Source: CAMDMI01 sp044379485
GTDB taxonomy: Bacteria > Bacteroidota > Bacteroidia > Cytophagales > Flexibacteraceae
Assembly: GCA_044379485.1 (NCBI GenBank)
Contig: JBIPOE010000031.1
Span: 1-43,334, forward strand
Direction: 5' to 3'
DNA length: 43,334 nucleotides
Of the stretch, positions 1 to 8,656 are shown one piece after another. Position 1 is the first letter of the stretch. Every line of letters starts with the position of its first letter. The position numbers and the translations under genes are program-made. The notes beneath the pieces are model-generated. The model saw only the letters and a list, made by a program, of their open reading frames with translations, was not told the DNA's origin and searched no databases.

Positions 1-42
1 ATGGAACTCAGAAATGCTGATACTTTGAAACGCTTTTTCCAT
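1..42 (-). CDS. 5' end of a minus-strand gene leaving the window (14 codons)
   Basis: An ATG at 40-42 on the minus strand opens a frame (MEKAFQSISISEFH) that stays open to the window edge. A perfect Bacteroidota -7 element (TATATTTG on the minus strand) lies 18 nt upstream, so a transcript would start just before this ATG. The few residues visible resemble the start of several short-domain proteins, rhodanese-like ones among them, but 14 residues are too few to name a family. The promoter position is the main support; the gene is divergent from tex. Confidence 0.4.
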   Translation of the reverse strand, partial: MEKAFQSISISEFH

Positions 43-60
43 GACTATTTGCTTTTTGCT

Positions 61-68
61 CAAATATA
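61..68 (-). promoter_or_regulatory. -7 promoter element TATATTTG for the truncated left-edge gene
   Basis: Reads TATATTTG on the minus strand, an exact match to the Bacteroidota TAnnTTTG consensus, 18 nt before the ATG at 42. No TTG is found at the usual -33 spacing, so this rests on the -7 box alone. Confidence 0.45.
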
Positions 69-210
69 ACACTTTTTTGGCGTATGTTAAATGCCTAGTT
101 CAATAATTCTATTTTTCTCAATTTGTTAATTAAAACACAGTTGTTACAATAATAGAAGAAATCGGGGTCTTCACTTCTTTGTTCCAAAAAAGCAGTCTTC
201 ATTTGCAGCC

Positions 211-2445
211 ATGTTAAGCAAAGTAGATTCGATGATAGAATTGGTAGCCAAAGAGCTGTCAATCAGCAAAACACAAGTTGCATCCGTTCAAAAACTATTG
301 GAAGAAGGTGCCACCATTCCATTTATAGCACGATATAGAAAAGAGGTAACGGGTAGTTTGGATGAAGTGCAAATAGCTGCCATCAGAGACCGGCTTACCC
401 AGATTGAGGTTTTAGAAAAACGCAAAGAGGCTGTTATTAAAAGCATTGAGGAACAAGGCAAAATGAGCCCCGAGCTGCTAAAAAAAATCATAGCCTGTGA
501 TACAATGGTTGTTTTAGAAGATTTGTATTTACCATATAAACCAAAGCGAAAAACCAGAGCCTCCATAGCCAGAGAAAAAGGACTTGAACCGCTGGCATTT
601 AAAATACTGGAGCAAAGCCATTTACCACTAGACACTGAAGCTGAAAAGTTTATTTCTTTGGAAAAGGGTGTTCAAAATATTGACGAAGCATTGGCTGGAG
701 CCAGAGACATTATAGCTGAAATCATAAATGAAGATTCCGATACCAGGCAACAAATCCGTTCTGTTTTTAAGAAAACTGCTGTTTTAAGTGCCAAAGTTTT
801 TCCTGGTAAAGAATCTGAAGGTCAGAAATACAGAGATTATTTTGAGTGGGCGGAACCCTTGTTTCAGGCACCAAGCCACAGGGTTTTAGCCATTCGTAGA
901 GCAGAGGCAGAACAAATATTAAGTTTGGATATTTCACCAGATGAAGAATTGGCGATTGACAAACTGAACAGTCGCTGGATAAAATCTCATAACGCCTGCG
1001 GGAGGCAGGTAGAATTGGCGATTAAAGATGGGTTTAAGAGGCTGATGAAACCAGGACTTGAAACTGAAATGCGTCTGGATAGCAAAGAAAAGGCTGATGT
1101 AGAGGCCATTCGGATATTTGCGGAAAACATAAGGCAATTGCTCATGGCAGCACCTTTGGGCCAAAAAAGGACATTGGCCATTGATCCGGGATTTAGAACT
1201 GGCTGCAAAGTTGTTTGTTTAGATGCACAGGGTAAACTCGCTCATTTTGAGGCCATTTACCCCCATGAGCCACAACGTCAGATTAACCAGGCTGGCAAAA
1301 CTATTCAACATTTAATTCATGTGTATGACATTGAAGCCATAGCCATTGGAAATGGAACGGCCGGACGAGAAACCGAGACTTTTGTCAAAAACCTGAACCT
1401 GCCCAAAAACATTGTGGTTGTGCCGGTTAACGAAAGTGGCGCCTCCATTTATTCGGCTTCGGAAGTAGCAAGAGAGGAATTTCCAAAAGAAGATATTACT
1501 GTGCGTGGAGCAGTTTCCATTGGACGAAGATTGATGGATCCTTTGGCGGAATTGGTTAAAATCGATCCTAAATCCATTGGCGTTGGGCAATATCAGCACG
1601 ATGTGGATCAAAAACTTTTAAAGTCCAGCCTGGATGATGTGGTGATGCGCAGTGTGAATGCGGTTGGCGTTGAAGTAAATACAGCCAGTAAACAGCTTCT
1701 CAGTTATGTGGCCGGATTGGGCCCAATGCTTGCCCAAAACGTGGTGGATTACAGAAATGAAAACGGGCCTTTTGCGTCCAGAGCAGCCCTTAAAAAAGTA
1801 CCACGAATGGGCGATAAGGCTTTTGAACAATGCGCAGGCTTTTTGAGAATCAGGAATGCTAAAAATCCATTGGATGCTTCTGCTGTTCATCCTGAGCGCT
1901 ATGAGCTGGTTTCCAAAATGGCAAAAGACCTGAATTGCGAAACCAAAGACTTGATTGCCAGTGCTGAATTAAGGCAAAAAATTTCGATCCAAAAGTATGT
2001 TAGTCAGGATGTTGGACTGCCTACCTTAAAAGATATTGTAAGCGAATTGGCCAAGCCCGGTCGTGATCCAAGAGAGCAATATGAGGCCTTCCAGTTTGCA
2101 GATGGCATAGAAAAAATGAGCGACCTCAGACCCGGAATGAAACTTCCAGGCGTGGTTACCAACATCACAGCATTTGGTGCATTTGTGGATATCGGGGTTC
2201 ATCAGGATGGGCTTTTGCACACCAGTCAAATGGCCAACCGATTTATCAAAGATCCAAATGAAGTGGTTAAGTTGGGTCAGAAAGTTCAGGTAACCGTAGT
2301 TGAAGTAGATATTTCCAGAAAGCGTATTTCTTTGACCATGAAGGAAGAGCAGAAAGAAAAAAAGCCAGTTTCGGCAGCCCCAAAACCCGAAGTGAGCCAG
2401 GAACAACAATTGGCTATGTTGAAGGCTAAGTTTAAGATGGGGTAG
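211..2445 (+). CDS. tex: Tex family RNA-binding transcription accessory protein
   Basis: A 744-residue cytoplasmic protein with the full Tex layout: N-terminal helical Tex domain, a YqgF/RNase H-like domain from about residue 319 (LAIDPGFRTG), paired helix-hairpin-helix motifs around 488-550 (SYVAGLGPMLAQNVVDYR) and a C-terminal S1 RNA-binding domain at about 640-712 (GVVTNITAFGAFVDIGVHQDG). Tex binds nucleic acid and affects transcription and its coupling to translation and stress tolerance; its exact reaction is not settled. The length is normal and the start gives the usual N-terminus with the IPFIARYRKE motif. It stands alone, divergent from the left-edge gene. A near-consensus -7 box (TTCATTTG, 197-204) would give a very short leader. 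Confidence 0.95.
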   Translation: MLSKVDSMIELVAKELSISKTQVASVQKLLEEGATIPFIARYRKEVTGSLDEVQIAAIRDRLTQIEVLEKRKEAVIKSIEEQGKMSPELLKKIIACDTMVVLEDLYLPYKPKRKTRASIAREKGLEPLAFKILEQSHLPLDTEAEKFISLEKGVQNIDEALAGARDIIAEIINEDSDTRQQIRSVFKKTAVLSAKVFPGKESEGQKYRDYFEWAEPLFQAPSHRVLAIRRAEAEQILSLDISPDEELAIDKLNSRWIKSHNACGRQVELAIKDGFKRLMKPGLETEMRLDSKEKADVEAIRIFAENIRQLLMAAPLGQKRTLAIDPGFRTGCKVVCLDAQGKLAHFEAIYPHEPQRQINQAGKTIQHLIHVYDIEAIAIGNGTAGRETETFVKNLNLPKNIVVVPVNESGASIYSASEVAREEFPKEDITVRGAVSIGRRLMDPLAELVKIDPKSIGVGQYQHDVDQKLLKSSLDDVVMRSVNAVGVEVNTASKQLLSYVAGLGPMLAQNVVDYRNENGPFASRAALKKVPRMGDKAFEQCAGFLRIRNAKNPLDASAVHPERYELVSKMAKDLNCETKDLIASAELRQKISIQKYVSQDVGLPTLKDIVSELAKPGRDPREQYEAFQFADGIEKMSDLRPGMKLPGVVTNITAFGAFVDIGVHQDGLLHTSQMANRFIKDPNEVVKLGQKVQVTVVEVDISRKRISLTMKEEQKEKKPVSAAPKPEVSQEQQLAMLKAKFKMG

Positions 2446-2536
2446 AATTATTATTTACAAAATTGGAATTAAGAAAATTTGCTAATTTAAAACTCTAAGG
2501 TTTTCTGTTTTATATTTACACAAAAAAAGCCTTCCA

Positions 2537-2803
2537 ATGCCAACCATTTCTATGTTTTTTGGGATAATAATCCGAATGTATTTTGCACCAAAAGAACATA
2601 ACCCACCGCACATTCATGTCTATTATCAAAATGATACCGCAGTTATTGACCTTGAAAACGGTGAATTAATTAGTGGAAAACTTTCCAGGAAACAATTAAA
2701 ATTAGTGGCAGCCTGGGTTGAAATTCATAAAGATGCTCTTTTAGCAAATTGGGAACTTTGCCAAAAAGGGGAAAAACCATTTTCTATTAAACCACTTAGT
2801 TAA
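2537..2803 (+). CDS. DUF4160 domain protein
   Basis: An 88-residue protein that is essentially one DUF4160 domain. It shows the family hallmarks: an N-terminal PTIS..GIIIRMYF strand and the His-rich motif HNPPHIHVYY, then a helix-forming LSRKQLKLVAAWVEIH segment. The His cluster suggests metal or phosphate chemistry but no reaction is established. The next gene (DUF2442) begins 7 nt after its stop, and these two domain families are often neighbours, so the two are almost certainly co-transcribed. A toxin-antitoxin-like role is a reasonable guess from size and pairing, not something the sequence proves. Confidence 0.85.
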   Translation: MPTISMFFGIIIRMYFAPKEHNPPHIHVYYQNDTAVIDLENGELISGKLSRKQLKLVAAWVEIHKDALLANWELCQKGEKPFSIKPLS

Positions 2804-2810
2804 AAAAAAT

Positions 2811-3050
2811 ATGTATCCAGCTGTAGTTGAAGTTACTCCACTTTCAGATTTTCAGTTAAGACTTGCCTTTTCAAATGGAGAAGTAAAAAAATTTGATATG
2901 AGACCTTATTTAAATATTGGTATTTTTAAGGATCTAAACCAGAAAGATATGTTCAACACAGTAAGAGTTAATTTCGATACCATTTCATGGGCAAATGAGG
3001 CAGATATAGATCCGGAAACGCTTTATGAAGCAGGAGAAATTGAAGTGTAG
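2811..3050 (+). CDS. DUF2442 domain protein
   Basis: A 79-residue DUF2442 protein. Diagnostic features are the start VVEVTPLSDFQLRLAFSNGE, the F/Y-D-M-R-P-Y-L motif (FDMRPYL) and the C-terminal ISWANEADIDPETLYE. DUF2442 is a small beta-rich domain often found beside DUF4160 or in small stress/TA-type loci. It starts 7 nt after the DUF4160 gene and is probably translated from the same message. The function is unknown; if the pair is TA-like, this would be the candidate partner or antitoxin. Confidence 0.85.
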   Translation: MYPAVVEVTPLSDFQLRLAFSNGEVKKFDMRPYLNIGIFKDLNQKDMFNTVRVNFDTISWANEADIDPETLYEAGEIEV

Positions 3051-3073
3051 TTTTTTTGTTTTCCTCAGCTATA

Positions 3074-3145
3074 TTAAACCAATGATTTTACCACTTCATT
3101 TGCTGCACTTTCCTGAACAATAAGTTCAAATCTATTTTTAGCCAA
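3074..3145 (-). pseudogene. Truncated RelE/ParE-like toxin gene remnant (23 codons)
   Basis: Directly after the antitoxin-like gene, a TTG start overlapping its stop (TTGGCTAA) opens a 23-codon frame reading (M)AKNRFELIVQESAANEVVKSL then V and a TAA stop at 3074-3076. The strand FELIV followed by an acidic helix is how RelE/ParE-family toxins begin, and toxin genes commonly overlap the antitoxin stop in this way. Full toxins are about 95-100 residues, so about three quarters is missing; the sequence then runs into the 3' end of the converging DUF2442 gene. Identification as a toxin stump is an inference from position and N-terminal pattern. Confidence 0.45.
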
Positions 3146-3350
3146 GGCTTTTTAGAAAATCGGCTTCTGTTACCCAGGATTCTGATACACCATCACTTTC
3201 CTTTTTTCGTTGCCTTACAAGTTCTTTCTGCCATTCTGGAACAGCTCTTTGTTCGGCAATTTTAAGATAAAAAATCTCCTTCTCTTCCACACTAAGTACC
3301 TGAAAAAGAGAAAGAAGATTATGAAAATTGGCAGTGGATTGGGATTGCAT
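3138..3350 (-). CDS. Small antitoxin-like (addiction module component) protein
   Basis: A 70-residue acidic/basic helical protein starting at an ATG (3348-3350). An N-terminal helical segment (LLSLFQVLSVEEKEIFYLKIAEQ) is followed by a charged linker and a C-terminal tail (SWVTEADFLKSLG) of the kind found in antitoxins that wrap a RelE/ParE toxin. It sits upstream of and overlaps a truncated toxin-like frame. It may be a stranded antitoxin. The family match is by general pattern and not a firm motif. Confidence 0.55.
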   Translation of the reverse strand: MQSQSTANFHNLLSLFQVLSVEEKEIFYLKIAEQRAVPEWQKELVRQRKKESDGVSESWVTEADFLKSLG

Positions 3351-3568
3351 TTCTTTTTTTTTACAAATTTATAAAAGAATCCAACAAGCCATTGCAAGTC
3401 TGAACCAAAAAAATTACCGGAGGTCCTAACAATCTCCAAATGGGTTAGGGGAACTTTGACCTTAAATGATGCAAAATCGCAATAATAAAGGATAGCCAGA
3501 AAATCAAACAAAAACAAAACACCGGCTACTTTTTTACGAAATCAAATTTACTTGCGACTTTTGGGGTT

Positions 3569-5446
3569 ATGGTTAAAAACATTCTTCCAATAACTCTATA
3601 TTTTTTATATTTCATTATAATCCCAGTATTTCCTCAGATCTCTGACAAGAAAATTGATTTGGCGTTATTTTATAAAACCTCTGAGAAAAGTAGGTTCGAT
3701 ATTTCTCCTGATGGAAAATATTACTCTTACTTCTCAAGTTACGAAAAACATAGGAACGTTTTCCTTGAAAATATAAAGACCAAAGAAATTAAACGGGTTA
3801 CCAGCTATGCCGATAACAACGTGAGAAACTATTATTGGTTAAACGACAGTCTGATGATTATTCGAATAGATCATAACGGTGATGAAAATTATCATTTGTT
3901 CACTTTAAACATCAATTCACTCAAAAAAGAGGATTTAACACCTTACCAAAAACCAAATGCAGAAGTCTTGAAGATGACAAAAGACAAAATTTTTGCAGAT
4001 CTTCAAATCAATGACACGGCTAATGGAATTTACCTTTTAGATCCTTTTGGAGTTGATAAGCCCAAGTGTGTGTTGCGAAATTTTAATTTGGCGGACGAGA
4101 AGTATGTTTTTGATACCCAAAATATGATCAGACTCGTGACTGGAATTAATGAACATAAAAAAAACGTTTCATACTATAGAAATAGTGAAAATGAACCTTT
4201 CAGGATAATTCTGGAAACTGACATGGAGGACCAAATTCTCTTCAACTCATTTACAGCTGATAACAAATTTATTTACGCATTTTCAAACCTTGGAAGAGAT
4301 AAATTTGAAGCGGTGGTATTCGATCCCGAATCACAGAAAGAAATAGCCACCCTTCTTAAAAATAAACAATATGACATAAACGGAGAAATGCATTTCAGTA
4401 GCACAACCACCAAACTACTTTACATAAAATACTACGATTGGAAAGAGCAATATTATTTTACAGATAAAGAAACGCAAGAAAATTTCGACCGATTTTTTAA
4501 GGCATTTCCAGGTAGTAATATCAGTGTCATAGCCGAAACGATGGATGGGCATTATTTGATTTATGTTTCAAGCGATAAGAATCCTGGAGAATATTATTTG
4601 TTTAACAAAACGGGAGAGGAAATGCAAAAGATCGCTTCTGAAAATCCTGAACTTGCCATAGAAGATCTGGCAGATTTAAAGCCGGTTGAATATACCACAA
4701 GAGACGGGATAGCTATTCATGGATACATAATGGCACCCAAAAATCAACCTTTAAAGAATTTACCTACAGTAGTATTTGCCCATGGCGGACCCTGGACAAG
4801 AGATGAGTGGGCTTATGATGGTCAATTTCAATTTCTTGCAAACAGAGGTTACCTCGTATTTTATATGGATTTCAGAGGCTCCAGAGGGTATGGAAAAAAG
4901 CACTATTCTTCCTCATTCAAAGCCTGGGACAAAATGAATAATGATATTGCAGATGGCGTGGATTGGCTGTTAAAAAAGGGAATAGCAGACAAAAACCGGG
5001 TTGCAATTTATGGGGGTAGCTGGGGTGGCTATGCAGCAAACTATGGGGCAATATTCCACACTGAGAAGTATAAATGTGCCATTTCCGCTTGTGGTCCATC
5101 TGATCTTTTTTCATTTTACAGAGGGCTTACCGAAGGAAAAAAGAAATTCGAATCGGTTATGAATGTGCGAATGGGCAATCCAAAAACTGACAGTCTTTAT
5201 ATGGCCAAGGCATCGCCTCTCAGACATTTTGAAAGAGCAAGAATCCCGATGTTGATCTGGCAAGGTAAAAATGATCCAAGAGTACCTTGGCAGGAATCGC
5301 AGCAAATGGCTGACCAATTGAAAGCGAAGGGAATTCCGGTTACTTTGTTGATGAAAGACAATGAAGGTCACAACATTTCAAAGGAAGAAAACCGATTAGA
5401 ATTTTACAGGGCTTTGGAGGTGTTTTTAGCCGAAAACATGAAATAA
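3569..5446 (+). CDS. S9 family prolyl oligopeptidase-type serine peptidase, exported
   Basis: A 625-residue peptidase. Residues 1-23 form a signal peptide (hydrophobic LPITLYFLYFIIIPVF). A beta-propeller region (about 30-375, with DISPDGKYYSYFS-type blades) precedes an alpha/beta hydrolase domain. The catalytic triad is visible: Ser484 in GGSWGGY, Asp569 in KNDPRVPW and His601 in EGHN, in the order and spacing of family S9C/dipeptidyl-peptidase-like enzymes. It should cleave short peptides in the periplasm or at the outer membrane. The length is normal. The membrane-protein gene follows after 51 nt on the same strand and may be co-transcribed; nothing links the two functionally. Confidence 0.93.
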   Translation: MVKNILPITLYFLYFIIIPVFPQISDKKIDLALFYKTSEKSRFDISPDGKYYSYFSSYEKHRNVFLENIKTKEIKRVTSYADNNVRNYYWLNDSLMIIRIDHNGDENYHLFTLNINSLKKEDLTPYQKPNAEVLKMTKDKIFADLQINDTANGIYLLDPFGVDKPKCVLRNFNLADEKYVFDTQNMIRLVTGINEHKKNVSYYRNSENEPFRIILETDMEDQILFNSFTADNKFIYAFSNLGRDKFEAVVFDPESQKEIATLLKNKQYDINGEMHFSSTTTKLLYIKYYDWKEQYYFTDKETQENFDRFFKAFPGSNISVIAETMDGHYLIYVSSDKNPGEYYLFNKTGEEMQKIASENPELAIEDLADLKPVEYTTRDGIAIHGYIMAPKNQPLKNLPTVVFAHGGPWTRDEWAYDGQFQFLANRGYLVFYMDFRGSRGYGKKHYSSSFKAWDKMNNDIADGVDWLLKKGIADKNRVAIYGGSWGGYAANYGAIFHTEKYKCAISACGPSDLFSFYRGLTEGKKKFESVMNVRMGNPKTDSLYMAKASPLRHFERARIPMLIWQGKNDPRVPWQESQQMADQLKAKGIPVTLLMKDNEGHNISKEENRLEFYRALEVFLAENMK

Positions 5447-5497
5447 AATTCCTTTGACAATTATTTAGCACTACCAAATCAAAAACGAATTTATAAG

Positions 5498-6808
5498 ATG
5501 GAAGACAAAATAACGCCAGTCCCAAAATGGCTCCAGGCATTGCAGGATAACTCATGGGAAATAGAGCTACTTATTTCTGGTGGTGCAGTTTTTACGCTCC
5601 TTCAGGCACCTGATTTATTTCTGGATTGGATACAAACCAGTAGAATAACGTCTGATTTTTCAGGAGGTGCTATCTATATAATACTGGGTATTTTGGGAAT
5701 TAAAATTCTAACGAATGGATTCATCCTACACCTTTTTCTCCGGTCCTTTTGGCTGGCAATGGTATGTATAAATTTCGTTTTTCCTCAAGGAATCAATACA
5801 GGGAGATTGAAACAAAAGCCTCCTTTCTTTAAGCAAAAAGAAGGGGACCTCCAGGCATATATTATGCAGGTGGACCGGCTTTCCGGATTGGTCATTTTTA
5901 TGACCATCTTATCAACAATAGCAATCCTTGGTTTTAGTTTAATTGTTGCCTCGGCTTTGGTGTTTAATCATTATTTTCCAAGCTTTTATGAATTTATTTC
6001 TGATTATTATGCATATTCAATTTTAATTTATTTGGTGGATTTATTTGGTTTTGGATTTTTGAGACGAATTCCATATCTATCCTACTTACTTTTTCCTGTT
6101 TTCTATTTTTTCGACATCATTAGTCTTAGGTTGATCTATTCGAGACCGCTTTCTCTGTTTAGTACCAATGTAAGATGGAAGTTTTTTATCAGCGGTAGTT
6201 TCGTCTTTCTTGGTTTGACTTTGGTTACTGTTTACCTTTCAATCTATAGAATTATGCATTGGCCTAATGTTTTTGATACCCGAGAGTACAAAGAAAAAAT
6301 GGCGGATAATTGGTCCGTTGACGACATAAACTATGAAGATAAAATTTCAGAACATGCCAGGCTTGCAAAGGTTCATATCCCATCACTAATAATTGAAAAT
6401 AATTATTTACAGGTTTCGATAAGGTACACCAAAAGGACTGATGACATTCTTGAAATTATAAATCCAGAGGAGCAAGAAAATCTGGAATCAGCGGTAGCAA
6501 AAGAATCAACCAATAAGGTCAAAAAAGAATTCCTGCTTTCCAATTTATATGAAATAACCATAGATGATAGTCTTTTCAAAGAAACCAAATGGAATAGCCG
6601 GTATACTCCTGATATAAGCGAAATCGGCATTATTAATATGGTTGATATTAGCCACTTAAAAAATGGACCTCATAAATTGATCGTCAGGGTAAAACCACAG
6701 ATTTTCGACTCACTATTAAAAACAAATATTGGCAATGAAGAATATCTTAAACATGTCCGGAAAGAATTCGGAAAACATGAAATTCCTTTTTGGAAGGATG
6801 TTCACTAA
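5498..6808 (+). CDS. Uncharacterised multi-pass inner membrane protein with soluble C-terminal domain
   Basis: A 436-residue protein of no family I can name. No signal peptide is seen. Hydrophobic stretches at about 24-44, 54-95 (probably two segments, containing LHLFLRSFWLAMV), 133-160, 172-190, 197-214 and 232-256 suggest six to seven membrane spans. The last 180 residues are polar, with a beta-rich look (VSIRYTK, LIVRVKP) and a charged linker near 320-340. The arrangement (membrane domain followed by a compact soluble domain) suggests a sensor or anchoring role, but this is a guess. It lies 51 nt after the S9 peptidase and ends at a strong bidirectional hairpin. Confidence 0.75.
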   Translation: MEDKITPVPKWLQALQDNSWEIELLISGGAVFTLLQAPDLFLDWIQTSRITSDFSGGAIYIILGILGIKILTNGFILHLFLRSFWLAMVCINFVFPQGINTGRLKQKPPFFKQKEGDLQAYIMQVDRLSGLVIFMTILSTIAILGFSLIVASALVFNHYFPSFYEFISDYYAYSILIYLVDLFGFGFLRRIPYLSYLLFPVFYFFDIISLRLIYSRPLSLFSTNVRWKFFISGSFVFLGLTLVTVYLSIYRIMHWPNVFDTREYKEKMADNWSVDDINYEDKISEHARLAKVHIPSLIIENNYLQVSIRYTKRTDDILEIINPEEQENLESAVAKESTNKVKKEFLLSNLYEITIDDSLFKETKWNSRYTPDISEIGIINMVDISHLKNGPHKLIVRVKPQIFDSLLKTNIGNEEYLKHVRKEFGKHEIPFWKDVH

Positions 6809-6811
6809 TCC

Positions 6812-6855
6812 AAGTTACTCTGACGATATTTTTTAAAATATCGTCAGAGTAACTT
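6812..6855. terminator. Perfect 21-bp hairpin terminator between convergent genes
   Basis: The arms 6812-6832 and 6835-6855 are exact reverse complements over 21 bp with a 2-nt centre; A/T runs at the tip can supply U tracts on either strand. It begins 4 nt after the membrane-protein stop and ends 5 nt before the M20 peptidase stop, so it most likely terminates both genes. Confidence 0.8.
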
Positions 6856-6859
6856 TCCT

Positions 6860-8236
6860 TTACCCTCCGTACTCCTCAAAAAACACTGGAATGGTTTTGA
6901 TCCCATTGAAGTAGTTCACCACGCCAAAGTTTTCATTAGGACTATGCAAAGCATCGCTATCCAATCCAAAACCAAAAAGCACAGAACTTAAGCCCAGTTC
7001 CTTTTTGAACAATGCCACAATTGGAATGCTGCCTCCACCTCGGGTTGGAATCGGTTTTTTGCCAAAAGTTCGTTCCATGGCTCTGGCTGCTGCTAAATAT
7101 TCTTTTGAATCGGTTGGTGTTACAACGGGCTCTCCACCATGATGCGGTTTTACAACTACCTTAACTCCAGCTGGTGCAATGTTTTCAAAATGCTTTCTGA
7201 AAAGTTCGGTAATTTCATCAGAACTTTGGTTTGGCACCAACCGCATGGATATTTTGGCAAATGCCTTGGATGGCAAAACGGTTTTTGAACCTTCACCCGT
7301 ATAACCTCCCCAAATTCCGTTAACATCTAAAGTTGGACGAATACCTGTCCTTTCAAGGGTTGTGTAGCCTTTTTCGCCCCAAACATCCGATATGTCCAAA
7401 TCTTTTTTATAGGCCTCCAGATCAAATGGTGCTTTGTTTAATTCTGCCCTTTCTACGGCTGATAGTTCGGCAACCTTGTCATAAAATCCAGGAATGGTGA
7501 TGTGGTTGTTTTCATCATGCATACTGGCAATCATTTTGGCCAGGGTGTTGATTGGGTTTGCAACTGCGCCACCATAAACACCTGAGTGTAAGTCAATTTT
7601 TGGGCCTGTAACTTCCACTTCAATATAACTTAAACCACGAAGGCCAACATCAATGGAAGGACAATCGTTGGCAATCATGGAGGTATCAGAAATCAAAACC
7701 ATATCCGCTTTTAGCCGCTCTTTATTGGCTATACAAAATGGGCCAAGGTTGCCGCTACCTACTTCTTCCTCGCCTTCAATCATGAATTTGACATTGCATT
7801 TCAGGGTATTGGTAGCCATCATGGTTTCAAAAGCCTTCACATGCATATACATCTGGCCTTTGTCATCGCAGGAACCACGTGCAAAAATGGCACCCTCGGG
7901 ATGAATCTCAGTTTTACGGATAACGGGTTCAAAAGCAGGACTTATCCAAAGATCATCAGGTGCAGAAGGTTGCACATCATAATGGCCATAAACCAAAACG
8001 GTTGGCAATTTTGGATCAATCATTTTTTCACCATATACAATTGGAAATCCTGCTGTTTCGCAAAGTTCCACTTTGTCAGCACCAGCGGCTTTTAGTTTTT
8101 CAGCCACAAATTCAGCAGTTCGCCTTACATCTTTTGTAAAAGCAGAATCTGCAGAAATGGAAGGAATGCGCAACAAATCAAAAAGTTCGTCCAGGAAGCG
8201 CTGTTTGTTTTTTTCGATGTATTCGGTCTGAGTCAT
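6860..8236 (-). CDS. M20 family metallo-dipeptidase
   Basis: A 458-residue di-zinc peptidase of the M20 (carnosinase/CNDP-like) group that cleaves dipeptides in the cytoplasm. The metal and catalytic residues are visible: His85 and Asp87 in VYGHYDVQP, the bridging Asp at about 124 in GSCDDKGQ, the Glu pair in EGEEEVGSGN (156-158), Asp184 in ISDTS, and a C-terminal His in LHSPNE. The frame is open further upstream to a TTG at 8293, but that TTG lies inside the -7 promoter box, so the ATG at 8236 is the start. It converges with the membrane-protein gene across a shared terminator. Confidence 0.93.
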   Translation of the reverse strand: MTQTEYIEKNKQRFLDELFDLLRIPSISADSAFTKDVRRTAEFVAEKLKAAGADKVELCETAGFPIVYGEKMIDPKLPTVLVYGHYDVQPSAPDDLWISPAFEPVIRKTEIHPEGAIFARGSCDDKGQMYMHVKAFETMMATNTLKCNVKFMIEGEEEVGSGNLGPFCIANKERLKADMVLISDTSMIANDCPSIDVGLRGLSYIEVEVTGPKIDLHSGVYGGAVANPINTLAKMIASMHDENNHITIPGFYDKVAELSAVERAELNKAPFDLEAYKKDLDISDVWGEKGYTTLERTGIRPTLDVNGIWGGYTGEGSKTVLPSKAFAKISMRLVPNQSSDEITELFRKHFENIAPAGVKVVVKPHHGGEPVVTPTDSKEYLAAARAMERTFGKKPIPTRGGGSIPIVALFKKELGLSSVLFGFGLDSDALHSPNENFGVVNYFNGIKTIPVFFEEYGG

Positions 8237-8290
8237 ATGACAATAAAAATCAGGAAATTTGGAAACAGAATTAAAAGGTAATTCTAAGCG

Positions 8291-8319
8291 CAAAACTATA
8301 AACTATTGGCTCTATTCAA
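8291..8319 (-). promoter_or_regulatory. Promoter of the M20 dipeptidase gene
   Basis: On the minus strand TTG (8317-8319), an 18-nt spacer and TAGTTTTG (8291-8298), matching the Bacteroidota TTG/TAnnTTTG pattern. The predicted start near 8284 gives a leader of about 48 nt and rules out the upstream TTG codon as the translation start. Confidence 0.65.
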
Positions 8320-8612
8320 GGAAAAATAAAGCATTTGAAAATCTGTTTCTTTTTAATAATAATTCGTTTTACCCAAAACATATTCTGGTTTAAAGCCCAA
8401 TCAATAATTAAAACGATGAACCAAAATAATTGATTTTGGCTTTTTAAATTAAGTTTAACTGACCTCAAAAGCCAATCAAAATAAAAATCTAACTCCGATG
8501 CCAGGTAGATTTTCAAACTTTAAAAAACTGGAAAATCAAGAATCAAGCCTAACAAAATTCAAATATTTCAAAAACTTCAATTAAACAATTAGCAAGCAAA
8601 TACTAGTAAAAC
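8320..8612. other. Non-coding AT-rich stretch between divergent genes
   Basis: About 290 nt between the two divergent promoters. It contains only a short, compositionally poor minus-strand open frame (8316-8516) with no recognisable motif. I see no RNA gene, repeat or operator. Confidence 0.4.
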
Positions 8613-8642
8613 TTGTCAAAGCCTTGTTTTTCACTAGTTTTG
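8613..8642 (+). promoter_or_regulatory. Promoter of the DUF2723/GT117 gene
   Basis: TTG (8613-8615), a 19-nt spacer and TAGTTTTG (8635-8642), an exact fit to the Bacteroidota -33/-7 consensus. Transcription should begin near 8649, leaving a leader of about 65 nt that carries a short ORF. Confidence 0.7.
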
Positions 8643-8656
8643 CGCCCTTAATTAAC

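Noticed and set aside
1..69. 22-codon plus-strand ORF at the left edge
   Set aside because: No context or motif; the minus strand has a better placed promoter and start.
3215..3517. 100-residue minus-strand open frame
   Set aside because: Phe/Lys-rich translation of AT-rich DNA, overlaps the antitoxin-like gene in another frame.
8316..8516. 66-residue minus-strand open frame
   Set aside because: Low-complexity Lys/Phe/Ile/Asn-rich translation, overlaps the M20 promoter region; no motif.
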